A DNA stretch of 41,181 bases from JAGVJT01 sp964513205. GTDB lineage: Bacteria; Pseudomonadota; Gammaproteobacteria; Legionellales; Legionellaceae. Shown here in pieces: positions 24,902 to 33,366 of the stretch. Location of the stretch: the NCBI GenBank assembly GCA_964513205.1, contig CAZELP010000016.1:1-41181 (forward strand), written 5' to 3'. Each line of letters opens with the position of its first letter. The stretch's first letter is position 1. The notes below the pieces were generated by a model. It was not told where the DNA came from, did no database searches, and saw only the letters and a program-made list of their open reading frames with translations. A program made the translations under genes and the position numbers.

Positions 24902-26178
24902 TGAAGCCAAATTTTTTCAAAATATCCGCTTTAGCGGTCTTATTGACAGCAAGTCTTCATGTCCAAGCCGATGATGGAACTTCAGATGCGGACGATGATT
25001 TAAGTCTTCTGTTGACAAATTTAGGCTCTTATTTGGGCTATCAACTCTCTGGGCAGTATCAGGGGCAGACGCCTTACGCTCAATTGTTAAATGTGACGTA
25101 TTCACAAAATCTTGTGATGAATCTGATGTACTCGTTATTTGGCGCATTGCCTGTCAATGCCTTCAATACAACACTGTCGCAATTTATTCCGGCCTCAAAC
25201 AACAGCAATCCAAGTTTGACACAATTGAACAATATGGCGAATACCACATTCTCAACCGCAGGTTACAGTTCCGGTGGAGAAAGTTCATCGGTCGGTGTCA
25301 ATCCTTTAATTGATCAAGAAAACTATCAAAACGATCCCACGAACCAGGCCATTTTAAATATACTGGGCACACCTGACTATACATTTTGTATGAACAATGA
25401 CGGAACAGCGTGGCTTTCGGATTGCAACTTCCTTTACAATTACAATGTGACCAATAATGTTGTGGGCAACACACCTACACCGAATAATTTCTTTAGCTAC
25501 TCATTCAATCAAAACGTCATTCCACAACTCAACAGCAACACGTTGATGGCTCCATTGATGTATGATACATCTACCGCGGTAGGAAGCACGGGTTCAACGG
25601 GAAGTTTGACTGCCTCAACACAAATTCAAGAAGCGGCAAACTTTATTCGCTATGCAACTTTTGGCACAAAACCTGTCGATCTTCCCTCTTACCAAAATTA
25701 CGCCTCAGTTTACAGCATCGCAAACAGCACGACAGCGGCGCCAAAAGACGTAGCAAAAGCAACAAATGCGATCAATAGCTACATTACAAGCCTCAGAACA
25801 TACGCGTCCATCGCTTCTGTTCCCACAAGTAATTTGTATTACCTATTGTCAAAAAGAATGCCACAGACGTCTCCGACTGGCAATAAAGAGCAAACCAGCC
25901 AAGCATTGAACGAATTTATTATGGCGACTTATCGATTATCTTCACAAAACACACCATCAGGCGGCACGCCTTGGATCACGTCCATTAACGAAGCCTCTCC
26001 TGCAACGGTTGGAAAAGAAATCGCCATGTTGCTGGCTGAAATCAATTATCAGCTCTATCTCAACCGCCAACAAGAAGAGCGTCAGCTGCTTACAAATTCA
26101 CTGATTTTAATGTTAATGAATCGAAATCAAGTGCCGAATTTTAATCCTGACAACATCGGGGATACCAAATCTGACTAA
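24901..26178 (+). CDS. icmX: Dot/Icm type IVB secretion protein IcmX
   Basis: 425 aa exported protein. Signal peptide MKPNFFKISALAVLLTASLHVQA with cleavage before DDG. The mature protein is rich in Asn, Ser, Thr and Gln in its middle part (residues about 90-280) and has two Cys in the segment FCMNNDGTAWLSDCNF, then the conserved helical end with MATYRLSSQNTPSGGTPW and LAEINYQLYLNRQQEERQLL. IcmX is a periplasmic Dot/Icm component in Legionella and Coxiella. It ends 10 bases before the oppositely oriented GT9 gene and no terminator is visible between them. Confidence 0.93.
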   Translation: MKPNFFKISALAVLLTASLHVQADDGTSDADDDLSLLLTNLGSYLGYQLSGQYQGQTPYAQLLNVTYSQNLVMNLMYSLFGALPVNAFNTTLSQFIPASNNSNPSLTQLNNMANTTFSTAGYSSGGESSSVGVNPLIDQENYQNDPTNQAILNILGTPDYTFCMNNDGTAWLSDCNFLYNYNVTNNVVGNTPTPNNFFSYSFNQNVIPQLNSNTLMAPLMYDTSTAVGSTGSTGSLTASTQIQEAANFIRYATFGTKPVDLPSYQNYASVYSIANSTTAAPKDVAKATNAINSYITSLRTYASIASVPTSNLYYLLSKRMPQTSPTGNKEQTSQALNEFIMATYRLSSQNTPSGGTPWITSINEASPATVGKEIAMLLAEINYQLYLNRQQEERQLLTNSLILMLMNRNQVPNFNPDNIGDTKSD

Positions 26179-26188
26179 GATCGGTTGA

Positions 26189-27271
26189 CTACTCCGCAGA
26201 TTGATATCGATTTTGAAGAGAGCCCTCGTGCAAGGGGGGCTCCTTCTGTCTCGATAAGTCTTTTTCCAACCGCTCAATTTTAGAAAAAACCTCTTGTACT
26301 TGTATTAACCGCATAGCAACTTCTCCATGTACATGCGTACCCCATGGACAAGTCTCCATGGTTTTTCCAAAAACGGCTTCAACAGCAGCGGGATATTGAT
26401 CAACCGCATAATGGAGAAAAGGATATGGACCAGAAACCCCAACATATGTAACAGCATGCAAAGCAATCACAGGCGTATTCACCGCAGCAGCCATATGTGA
26501 GGGACCTGTATCAGGACAAATCACAAAACGAGCCTTCTGTAAAACGGCAAGCAGTTGTTTCGGTTTTGTCTGACCAATTAAATTCACGACAGGCACTGAG
26601 CTCGCAATCGCCTCCCCTAGCGCTTTGTCATATAAAGAAGGGCCACCTGTTAACACAATTTCATATCCATATCGATTCTTTATATGCAGAGCGACTTCAA
26701 TATATCGTTCAATTAGCCAAGAGCGCTCAGGCTTACTGGCCGCAGGATTTAATACAACAAAGGGTTGTGATGGAATTTGCTGACAAGCCCAATTTAGTGC
26801 TTCTTCTGGAATGGGTAAATCCCAACGTAATACAGATTTTTGAATCCCCAATGCATGTGAAAATTTCAAAAATCCTTCGAGCGTATGATCTCTTCCAGGT
26901 TTAATGGATTCATCAATAAACCAACCATGCCCATCTTTTGCACGCTTTTTGTCATATCCAATTTTACGTTTTGCAGAAATACAGGGATAAAGTAAATTTG
27001 CACGAAAACTTGCTTGAGCCGCTAAAAGCACATCGAACGTCCGCCCCTTCAACTGTTTCCGAAACCGCCAATAATCAGCCAGATGCTTGGGCTTCTCAAT
27101 GACAATAAATTCAACGCCATCCAAACCCGAAACAAGAGAATATGCAGGCTCAGAAATGATCCAGGTTAAATTTGCATCCGGAAGAGACTGTTGAAGCGTG
27201 CGTACCAAAGGAACGAACATCAAGACATCTCCAAGAGCAGAGAGTCTGACAAGACAAATATCAAGCGCCAT
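26189..27271 (-). CDS. GT9-family glycosyltransferase (heptosyltransferase-like, LPS core)
   Basis: 360 aa. The N-terminus ICLVRLSALGDVLMFVPLVRTLQQSLPDA is the GT9 signature, NPAASKPERSW lies at the nucleotide-sugar site, and the classic DTGPSHMAAA occurs around residues 254-263, followed by VIALHAVT. These enzymes transfer ADP-heptose to lipid A-Kdo or extend the LPS inner core. WaaC, WaaF or a related transferase cannot be told apart by eye. The C-terminal 40 residues extend past the domain as a charged helix. It overlaps the zinc-finger gene by 11 bases and closes the long minus-strand run. Confidence 0.88.
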   Translation of the reverse strand: MALDICLVRLSALGDVLMFVPLVRTLQQSLPDANLTWIISEPAYSLVSGLDGVEFIVIEKPKHLADYWRFRKQLKGRTFDVLLAAQASFRANLLYPCISAKRKIGYDKKRAKDGHGWFIDESIKPGRDHTLEGFLKFSHALGIQKSVLRWDLPIPEEALNWACQQIPSQPFVVLNPAASKPERSWLIERYIEVALHIKNRYGYEIVLTGGPSLYDKALGEAIASSVPVVNLIGQTKPKQLLAVLQKARFVICPDTGPSHMAAAVNTPVIALHAVTYVGVSGPYPFLHYAVDQYPAAVEAVFGKTMETCPWGTHVHGEVAMRLIQVQEVFSKIERLEKDLSRQKEPPLHEGSLQNRYQSAE

Positions 27272-27458
27272 TTTTTAAAATATAATGAGTGCCGCAATAA
27301 GGACAAGTTTCTTTTCCGGTACGCTCGATTGGTAAATATACTTTGGGATGTGCATTCCAAAGCGATACCTCTTTTGTCGGACAAGACAAGGGCAAATCAC
27401 GGGAGTCGATCACCACTGAGGTTTCGCTACAAGGTGTTTTCTGATTGTTAGTGGACAT
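27261..27458 (-). CDS. small zinc-finger protein, CHCC type
   Basis: 65 aa. Cys (LSCP), His (NAH), and CPYCG near the C-terminus give the Cys-His-Cys-Cys zinc-binding set of the zf-CHCC family, related to the NDUFS6 subunit of mitochondrial complex I. Bacterial versions are short and lack a known role. The start at 27458 follows TTGAGG at proper distance; the ATG at 27485 is less likely. It lies 7 bases after miaA and overlaps the GT9 gene, so it is probably co-transcribed with both. Confidence 0.85.
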   Translation of the reverse strand: MSTNNQKTPCSETSVVIDSRDLPLSCPTKEVSLWNAHPKVYLPIERTGKETCPYCGTHYILKNGA

Positions 27459-27465
27459 AATTTCC

Positions 27466-28395
27466 TCAAGTCGTATGTTTTTCAAAATAACAAAGCAAAT
27501 CTTTTTTTGTAGATGAAAGATTTTGTGGGTCGAGTAGCCGTATTTCGGACCATCCTCTAAGCCATGTCAGTTGCCGTTTCGCCAACTGTCGTGTCGCTGC
27601 AATACCGCGATCAATAAACCCCGTATAATCAACTATCCCATCAAGATAATCAAGTGCTTGACGATACCCGACCGAACGCATTGCAGGCATCGAGGGATCG
27701 AGAGGCCAATTTTGAATTAATTGATCCACTTCATCTAAAAAACCCAATCTTAACATGCCATGAAAACGCTCAGCAATGCGTTGATGCAACCATCCTCTTT
27801 CATTTGGAAATAGGCCTGCGTTTATAAAATGCAGCGCGCTTTTGGATTTTTGCTCTTGAAAATAAGATGACAACGGCTCTCCTGTCGACAAGTAAACCTC
27901 TAATGCCCGCAATATCCGCTGCGAGTCGTGAGGATGCAATCGATTTGCAGTAACAAGATCAATCGATTTTAGCCAGTCATACAAACCATCCAATCCCTGT
28001 TTCTCTTTTTCATCTGCTAAACGCGCACGTATGGCCGGATTTGTTTCCGGCAATACATTTAATCCGTTCTGTAATGCTCGAAAATACATCATCGTCCCCC
28101 CGACCAAGAGAGGGGTGCGACCACGTGCATGAATGTCGTTGATCAATCGCAAAACATCTTCACAGAACGCCGCGGCAGAGTAGGTTTCGATTGGGGTTCG
28201 AATGTCTATCAAATGATGAGGATATTGAGACAATATTTCCGGCGTTGGTTTCGCCGTACCAATATTCATTTCTCGATAAATCAAAGCCGAATCGACACTC
28301 ACAATTTCTAAAGACAGATTAGAAGAAAGCTCGCAGGCCAAATCAGTTTTACCCGATGCCGTAGGTCCCATTAAACACAATACAACGTTACTCAC
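27466..28395 (-). CDS. miaA: tRNA dimethylallyltransferase
   Basis: 309 aa from the GTG start. It prenylates A37 of tRNAs reading UNN codons. The P-loop LMGPTASGKTDLA, DSALIYREMNIGTAKPT, PHHLIDI, LVGGTMMYFRALQNGL and the later SVGYRQALDYL and RQLAKRQLTWLR are all family motifs. The GTG at 28395 has GGGAG 8 bases upstream and overlaps the mutL stop (GTGAGTAA); the ATG at 28422 has no such site and would add nine residues. In E. coli miaA sits between mutL and hfq. Here hfq does not follow; a zinc-finger gene does. Confidence 0.95.
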   Translation of the reverse strand: MSNVVLCLMGPTASGKTDLACELSSNLSLEIVSVDSALIYREMNIGTAKPTPEILSQYPHHLIDIRTPIETYSAAAFCEDVLRLINDIHARGRTPLLVGGTMMYFRALQNGLNVLPETNPAIRARLADEKEKQGLDGLYDWLKSIDLVTANRLHPHDSQRILRALEVYLSTGEPLSSYFQEQKSKSALHFINAGLFPNERGWLHQRIAERFHGMLRLGFLDEVDQLIQNWPLDPSMPAMRSVGYRQALDYLDGIVDYTGFIDRGIAATRQLAKRQLTWLRGWSEIRLLDPQNLSSTKKDLLCYFEKHTT

Positions 28396-29974
28396 AACAG
28401 AATCTCCCACACATTTCTTCATCGAGTGGGATGGTATAGGGCATTTTTCCTTGTTTCTGCATACCTACATGCCAATAATCCCAAAATATTGCTTTTTCAT
28501 CTTCAGTCATTCCATCCAAAGTCCACGCATCAGCAGAAAATAAGTGTTCTAAAAAAGGCTCAGTTGAAGCGGAGACAAACGGCAAATGCGCAAAAAAATA
28601 ATGTAAATCCAGCAAAGGAATTGCCGCTGGAATTGCATTGATTTTTAAACGCTCTCGAGACTCCAGAACGCAATCAAAACCAAACTCAGCTAACAAAGAG
28701 TGAAATTTTTCTAAAATCGAAAAAGAATCAGACAGCATCAAAGAGACTGGCACAAGCAAGGGACGATTTGGCCATGGGAATGGTAAGTTAGCGCACATCT
28801 CAAGCTGCGTTTTACGTCTTAAGTGAATCAAATCAACCAAAAAGGGAGTCTGCTCAAATTTTAAAATTGCATAACGTGAATTCAGTGTCATCCAAGCACC
28901 CGATGTTTCCACGAGTGGCTGTGTTCTAACTGAAGCGTAGGACTGGGATTGAGTCATAACACGAGCAGGAACATGAATGGCCTGACGCAAAGCCGTGTCA
29001 ATCGCCGTATAGATAAAATCATGTACTAAACGAGGCTGCGCAAAACGCACTTCGTGTTTAGTCGGATGCACATTCACATCGACTTGATTGGGAGGGATAT
29101 GTAAGTATAATGCATATAAAGGATGCTTGCCTTGATGTATTTTGGTTTCATATGCCATTTTTATCGCATGCATTAACAATTTATCTCTCAGCATTCGCTT
29201 ATTGAGATAAATCCATTGTCGGTCCGACTGACTTCTAACCCAATCTGGATGACCGACCCAACCCGTTAACCTTAAATCATCCCGATGTGCATCAATAGAA
29301 ATAGCGTGATCTAAAAATGTTTTACCAAAGAGTTTTTTAAGGCGATTTTGATCTGTCTCTTCATTAATTGCACGGGGAAGATTCAGTTTAGTTTGGCCAT
29401 TATGGATGAGTGTCAACCCAACTGTAGGTTCAGCCAGAGCAAATCTTTTGACAACAGACTCAATATTCGCATATTCAATCGCCTCTGGTTTTAAAAATGT
29501 TTTTCTAACCGTCGCATTATAAAATAAATCGCGTACTTCAATGGTCGTACCTTGAGCTCTGGCAGCTGGACGTATCGTCAATTGCTCTCCTTCGACAGCC
29601 AGAGATGCAGCATGCGACTCTGTTTTGCATTTTGAAAGCAAGAAAACTCGCGAGACTGATGCAATACTAGCCAGTGCCTCACCTCTAAACCCCATGGTAT
29701 TCAACGTAGATAAATCATCTAGTGCTCTTAATTTGCTCGTTGCATGAGGAGCGAAAACCAACGGCAAATCATCGGGATGAATACCCACTCCATTGTCGCT
29801 TATGATAATGTGATTAAGACCACCAAAACCAATGTCAATCGTAATGTGGGTACTCTTTGCGTCAAGCGCATTTTCCAACAGCTCTTTTACAACAGAAGCC
29901 GGAGACTCGATGACTTCACCTGCAGCAATTTGGTTTGCAACATGCAATGGAAGTGCTTGGATACGAGCGATCAT
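28388..29974 (-). CDS. mutL: DNA mismatch repair protein MutL
   Basis: 528 aa, shorter than E. coli MutL (615). The GHKL ATPase domain (1-330) is intact: ANQIAAGEVIESPASVVKELLENALDA, the DNGVGI and GFRGEAL motifs, and NVHPTKHEVRF. The linker is short and the C-terminal dimerisation domain (about 350-528) lacks the DQHA(x)2E(x)4E endonuclease motif, as expected for systems that use MutH. MutL links MutS to downstream repair factors. The start overlaps the amiC stop (ATGA at 29971-29974). Confidence 0.96.
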   Translation of the reverse strand: MIARIQALPLHVANQIAAGEVIESPASVVKELLENALDAKSTHITIDIGFGGLNHIIISDNGVGIHPDDLPLVFAPHATSKLRALDDLSTLNTMGFRGEALASIASVSRVFLLSKCKTESHAASLAVEGEQLTIRPAARAQGTTIEVRDLFYNATVRKTFLKPEAIEYANIESVVKRFALAEPTVGLTLIHNGQTKLNLPRAINEETDQNRLKKLFGKTFLDHAISIDAHRDDLRLTGWVGHPDWVRSQSDRQWIYLNKRMLRDKLLMHAIKMAYETKIHQGKHPLYALYLHIPPNQVDVNVHPTKHEVRFAQPRLVHDFIYTAIDTALRQAIHVPARVMTQSQSYASVRTQPLVETSGAWMTLNSRYAILKFEQTPFLVDLIHLRRKTQLEMCANLPFPWPNRPLLVPVSLMLSDSFSILEKFHSLLAEFGFDCVLESRERLKINAIPAAIPLLDLHYFFAHLPFVSASTEPFLEHLFSADAWTLDGMTEDEKAIFWDYWHVGMQKQGKMPYTIPLDEEMCGRFCCE

Positions 29975-31281
29975 GCCAAACGACTCGCCACTTTCTGAAA
30001 AAGATTTTGAGTGGGCGCTAAAGATAATGTTTCAAGGCGTGTTCCATGCGGTGGATGAGCCCAAAAATAACGTTTCAGTCCCATCACGATTGCTTCGGAT
30101 AAGCGCATTTGATAGCGTGCATTGGATAAATTCATTGCCTCAGTAGGGTTTGAAATAAAACCAGTCTCAACCAAGATAGAGGGCGTATCCGGGGACTTTA
30201 ATACAACAAAACGAGCCTGCTCAACATGGTGGTTATGTAAAGTTGTAATTCTTCCTAAAGCTTGCAAAACCTCGCGCCCCATCTCAAGGCTCGCTGAGAT
30301 TGTGGCCGTCTGAGACAAATCAAGTAGCACGGAACGAATCAAACCATTTTTGTCATCTAAATGTTTTAAATTCACACCACCCAACTCTGAATAGTTTTCT
30401 TTTTCCGCTAACCACCTTGCAGCCTCACTTGTAGCCCCTCTAGGAGAAAGTGCAAACACAGAGGCGCCATGAGAATGCGCATGAATAAAAGCATCCGCAT
30501 GAATGGAAATGAAAATATCGGCATTGTGTTGACGAGCAATGTTTAAACGTTCACGTAATCCAATATAATAGTCGCCATTGCGCGTCAATATTGCGCGCAT
30601 GCCAGGTTGTTTATCAATCAAACTTTTCAGTGATTTTGCAATCCCCAAAGTAATTTGTTTTTCTTGACGATGTTGAGGCCCGATTGCACCCGGATCATGT
30701 CCACCATGACCTGGATCGATAACCACCACCACATCACGAGAACCTCGTCCTGAAGCCTTCGTGATCACAGGGTGATGCTGTACGACTGACGGGCTCGTCT
30801 TTGTTACAGCACGTGAGACTGAAGTCGCCGGTACTGACACAGACGAAACAGCAGAACCTGCTTTTGTTAAGTAAAGTGACAATTGAGTCCCTTCTTTTTG
30901 CGCTCTTATCTTGACAGGTGCACTAACATCAAAGACCAAGCGAAGTGTGTCTGGTGTAGGATGACCTTGTCTTGTATAGCGAATAAGACCTTGTGTCGGT
31001 AACTGTACATTTGAGATTCGAGTCGTTGTATTTTGAAGATCGAGAATGACTCGATCAGGATTTTTTAATGTAAAAAAACGATACTGGAAAGCACCTGAAA
31101 ACTGGCATTTAACCAGCGATTGTACTTGATTGTTGCGTTCAACAAAAACACGCGAAAGTACCGCGGCATTGACCATTGAGGGCAAAAAAAGAAAAAAAAG
31201 AAATAGGCTTCTTTTTAAACACGCTAACAGACGTGATTTGCGAAAAAAGTCTGGTCTCCTTTTATAAAATTGTTTGATCAT
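29971..31281 (-). CDS. amiC: N-acetylmuramoyl-L-alanine amidase (AMIN and Amidase_3 domains)
   Basis: 436 aa exported cell-wall amidase that splits septal peptidoglycan during cell separation. A long basic signal peptide (hydrophobic core about 27-36, ending VNAA) is followed by an AMIN domain (about 42-140: VFVERNNQVQSLVK, RVILDLQNT), a Ser/Val-rich linker, then the zinc amidase domain (about 188-420) with VVVIDPGHGGHDPGAIG, ISIHADAF and SPDTPSILVETGFISNP, including the zinc-binding His and catalytic Glu. GAGGAA lies before the ATG, which overlaps the tsaE end by 20 bases. No LysM domain is present. The symbol could equally be amiB. Confidence 0.93.
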   Translation of the reverse strand: MIKQFYKRRPDFFRKSRLLACLKRSLFLFFLFLPSMVNAAVLSRVFVERNNQVQSLVKCQFSGAFQYRFFTLKNPDRVILDLQNTTTRISNVQLPTQGLIRYTRQGHPTPDTLRLVFDVSAPVKIRAQKEGTQLSLYLTKAGSAVSSVSVPATSVSRAVTKTSPSVVQHHPVITKASGRGSRDVVVVIDPGHGGHDPGAIGPQHRQEKQITLGIAKSLKSLIDKQPGMRAILTRNGDYYIGLRERLNIARQHNADIFISIHADAFIHAHSHGASVFALSPRGATSEAARWLAEKENYSELGGVNLKHLDDKNGLIRSVLLDLSQTATISASLEMGREVLQALGRITTLHNHHVEQARFVVLKSPDTPSILVETGFISNPTEAMNLSNARYQMRLSEAIVMGLKRYFWAHPPHGTRLETLSLAPTQNLFQKVASRLA

Positions 31282-31756
31282 AATTCCTCGATACAGAGGT
31301 TAATATGTGTTGAGCCGCTGGCGTATTTGCTGTTAGATAAAGACGACGCTGTGTATCCAAAGAAGTTGAACTACTCTCTAATTTTATACTCAAATCATAA
31401 TGCAAGAGATTTCTGGCTCGCTCAGGCCATTCAATAAAGCAAATCGCATCGGTGCTCAGATAATCTCGAAATCCCATACATTCCAATTCTTGAAAATCTG
31501 ATAATCGATATAAATCAAAATGATGAATCTTACAGTTCGTATCATAAGATTCGACAACAGAAAATGTTGGGCTTTTAATTGGTCCAGAGACTCCCAAGGC
31601 TCGAATAATAGCCCGAATTAGGGTTGTTTTTCCAGCACCTAAATCACCTTGAAGAGAGACAGTGAATCCTGTTGGGAGATGAGGAGCAAGAGCTTTTCCC
31701 CAAGCATCGGTATCTTGTTCGCTTAGCAAATCAAACGACACTGTATTGAGAGTCAT
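31262..31756 (-). CDS. tsaE: tRNA t6A biosynthesis ATPase TsaE
   Basis: 164 aa. TsaE supports TsaB and TsaD in making N6-threonylcarbamoyladenosine at position 37 of ANN-reading tRNAs. Walker A LQGDLGAGKTTLIRA (35-49), GPIKSPTFSVVESYD and HHFDLYRL with ECMGFRDYL are family motifs, and CFIEWPE is the conserved Trp-containing motif. It starts directly after the sspB stop with no gap and overlaps amiC. The tsaE-amiC-mutL-miaA order is standard in gammaproteobacteria. Slightly longer at the C-terminus than E. coli TsaE (153). Confidence 0.95.
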   Translation of the reverse strand: MTLNTVSFDLLSEQDTDAWGKALAPHLPTGFTVSLQGDLGAGKTTLIRAIIRALGVSGPIKSPTFSVVESYDTNCKIHHFDLYRLSDFQELECMGFRDYLSTDAICFIEWPERARNLLHYDLSIKLESSSTSLDTQRRLYLTANTPAAQHILTSVSRNYDQTIL

Positions 31757-32158
31757 TTATTCGACCAATTTTAAATCAGGTTTCCCTCGTTTGCGCGATC
31801 CGGAAGTGGATTCAGTCTGCTCTTCCGGAGAAGAAGGTGGATCATAATCTTCGCCAAACTCCATACCACGACCATTTTCTTTTGCATAAATGGCAAGAAC
31901 AGCGCCTGGATGCATTGAAAGCTGCATAGTCTGCCCCGAAAAACGCGTGGTAAAGACAATCCTATCATTTTCAAGATGCAATCCCCGACACGATTTTGGG
32001 GAAATATTGAGAATAATACGTCCTCCGTTGACATACTCTTGAGGGACCTCTGTCTCAGGATATTCAGCATTTACAAGCATGTAAGGTGTCAAATCATTAT
32101 CGACTATCCAATCATACATGGCTCGAATCAAGTAGGGTTTATTCGACGTCATGGTCAT
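31757..32158 (-). CDS. sspB: ClpXP specificity-enhancing factor SspB
   Basis: 133 aa. SspB delivers ssrA-tagged peptides to ClpXP. The folded domain (about 1-105) has PYLIRAMYDWIVDNDLTPYM, VNGGRIILNIS and FSGQTMQLSMHPGAVLAIYAKENG; an acidic Pro/Ser linker follows, and the C-terminal RGKPDLKLVE resembles the ClpX-binding XB tail of E. coli SspB. It starts 2 bases after the sspA stop. A third-residue Met (32152) is an alternative start. Confidence 0.94.
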   Translation of the reverse strand: MTMTSNKPYLIRAMYDWIVDNDLTPYMLVNAEYPETEVPQEYVNGGRIILNISPKSCRGLHLENDRIVFTTRFSGQTMQLSMHPGAVLAIYAKENGRGMEFGEDYDPPSSPEEQTESTSGSRKRGKPDLKLVE

Positions 32159-32160
32159 GA

Positions 32161-32787
32161 CTAAGCCACCCTAAGTTGTCGTTCTGTTTCTGTTAAGCTT
32201 GATTGAAAAGAATCACGCTTAAACAAACGTTTCATATAAGCAGACAATCCAGGGTTTGTTTCTGGAACATCGATTCCCAAATGAGACAAACGCCACAATA
32301 AAGGTGCCAAAGCGCAATCAAGCAATGAGTATTCATCACTCAAAAAGAAAGGCTTATCTAAAAATAAAGGCTCGAGCATACTGATACTATCCCAGAGTTG
32401 TACCCGGGCTTGTGCTTGCGCTTCGTCTTTTGTGGACAAGATTGTGTAATACAATGCGTACCAGTCTTGTTCGATACGATACATCATTTTACGAGCTTCA
32501 GCTCGCGCAACAGGATAAACCGGCAAAAGAGGTGGGTGAGGAAAACGCTCATCCAAATACTCCATGATGATTCTGGCTTCGTATAGAACCAAATCTCTGT
32601 CGATTAATGTGGGGACAGTGCCATAAGGGTTAATCTCAAACAACGCATTAGATGGTTCATTTTTTTTGGTCGGAAGAATTTCAACATTCACACCTTTTTC
32701 TGCTAACACAATTCTGACCTGATGACTGTGTAAATCATCATTATCTGAGTGCAAAGACATCACCGTGCGTTTAGTAATAATCGCCAT
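32161..32787 (-). CDS. sspA: stringent starvation protein A
   Basis: 208 aa. A GST-fold RNA polymerase-associated protein involved in stress and virulence regulation in several gammaproteobacteria. The N-terminal thioredoxin-like part has SHQVRIVLAEKGV, FEINPYGTVPTLIDRDLVLYEARIIMEYLDERFPHPP, and the helical C-terminal part has SLLDCALAPLLWRLSHLGI. The proline in VPTL typical of GST folds is present; the catalytic Ser/Tyr for glutathione is not obvious, as in other SspA. It follows petC by 57 bases and precedes sspB, the usual order. Confidence 0.95.
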   Translation of the reverse strand: MAIITKRTVMSLHSDNDDLHSHQVRIVLAEKGVNVEILPTKKNEPSNALFEINPYGTVPTLIDRDLVLYEARIIMEYLDERFPHPPLLPVYPVARAEARKMMYRIEQDWYALYYTILSTKDEAQAQARVQLWDSISMLEPLFLDKPFFLSDEYSLLDCALAPLLWRLSHLGIDVPETNPGLSAYMKRLFKRDSFQSSLTETERQLRVA

Positions 32788-32844
32788 CTAATGTTCCTTA
32801 AAAAAATTTGCGTTCGTTAACCCTCCGTCAATTATATCACGTTC

Positions 32845-33366
32845 TCATTTTTTTGTGTTTATTTTCTTCTGAATTAGTCGGTATAAGCAATAAAGAACTA
32901 TATTTAAACAAAAAAGCCAGGATAATAACCAAAAGCCTATTTCTCGACGCGTTTGACTGCTTGGATCGGCAACGAAAGACAAATATGCACAGAGATCGTC
33001 AATCACTCTGCTTTTTTGTTCGGCGGAAAGCATTGAGAAAGGATTTGGCATTTTCAGATGAGGCAATAATAAATTATTCTCACCGTAAATGGCTTCAGGA
33101 TCGGGATAAAATCCACGCAGATACGCGTCAACCCAAGAGCGTCCTCGATAAGTCATCACCAAAGACAGATCGGGCGGCATCTTTCCAAACCACTGAACAG
33201 CATCCTGAGAGGGCAAACTGACATGGACGGGAGGCAACGCATATTGAAGACGATGACAACCCGCACAATAAACAGTATAAACTTCCTCTCCTCGTTTCCA
33301 GCCTGAGTCAAAAGACCATGCCAACGAGTGAATAAGACACAAACATAAGAAAAGATAATGTTTCAT
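32845..33366 (-). CDS. petC: cytochrome c1, unusually short
   Basis: 173 aa; c1 is usually about 240-260. Signal peptide MKHYLFLCLCLIHSLAWS, heme-binding YCAGCH (CxxCH), then WFGKMPPDLSLVMTYRGRSWVDAYLRGFY and NNLLLPHLKMPNPF, whose Met is the expected axial ligand, and a C-terminal membrane anchor (FWLLSWLFCLNIVLYCLYRL). Compared with relatives, the segment between CxxCH and WFG is about 25 residues shorter, and the stretch after KMPNPF lacks about 40 residues. The start at 33366 overlaps petB (ATGA); a longer frame to 33507 runs inside petB and is rejected. Confidence 0.9.
   Translation of the reverse strand: MKHYLFLCLCLIHSLAWSFDSGWKRGEEVYTVYCAGCHRLQYALPPVHVSLPSQDAVQWFGKMPPDLSLVMTYRGRSWVDAYLRGFYPDPEAIYGENNLLLPHLKMPNPFSMLSAEQKSRVIDDLCAYLSFVADPSSQTRREIGFWLLSWLFCLNIVLYCLYRLIQKKINTKK

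Noticed and set aside
26220..26242. GAGCCC/GGGCTC inverted repeat as a terminator of icmX
   Set aside because: It lies within the GT9 coding end and is not followed by a U-run on either strand; probably a coding coincidence.
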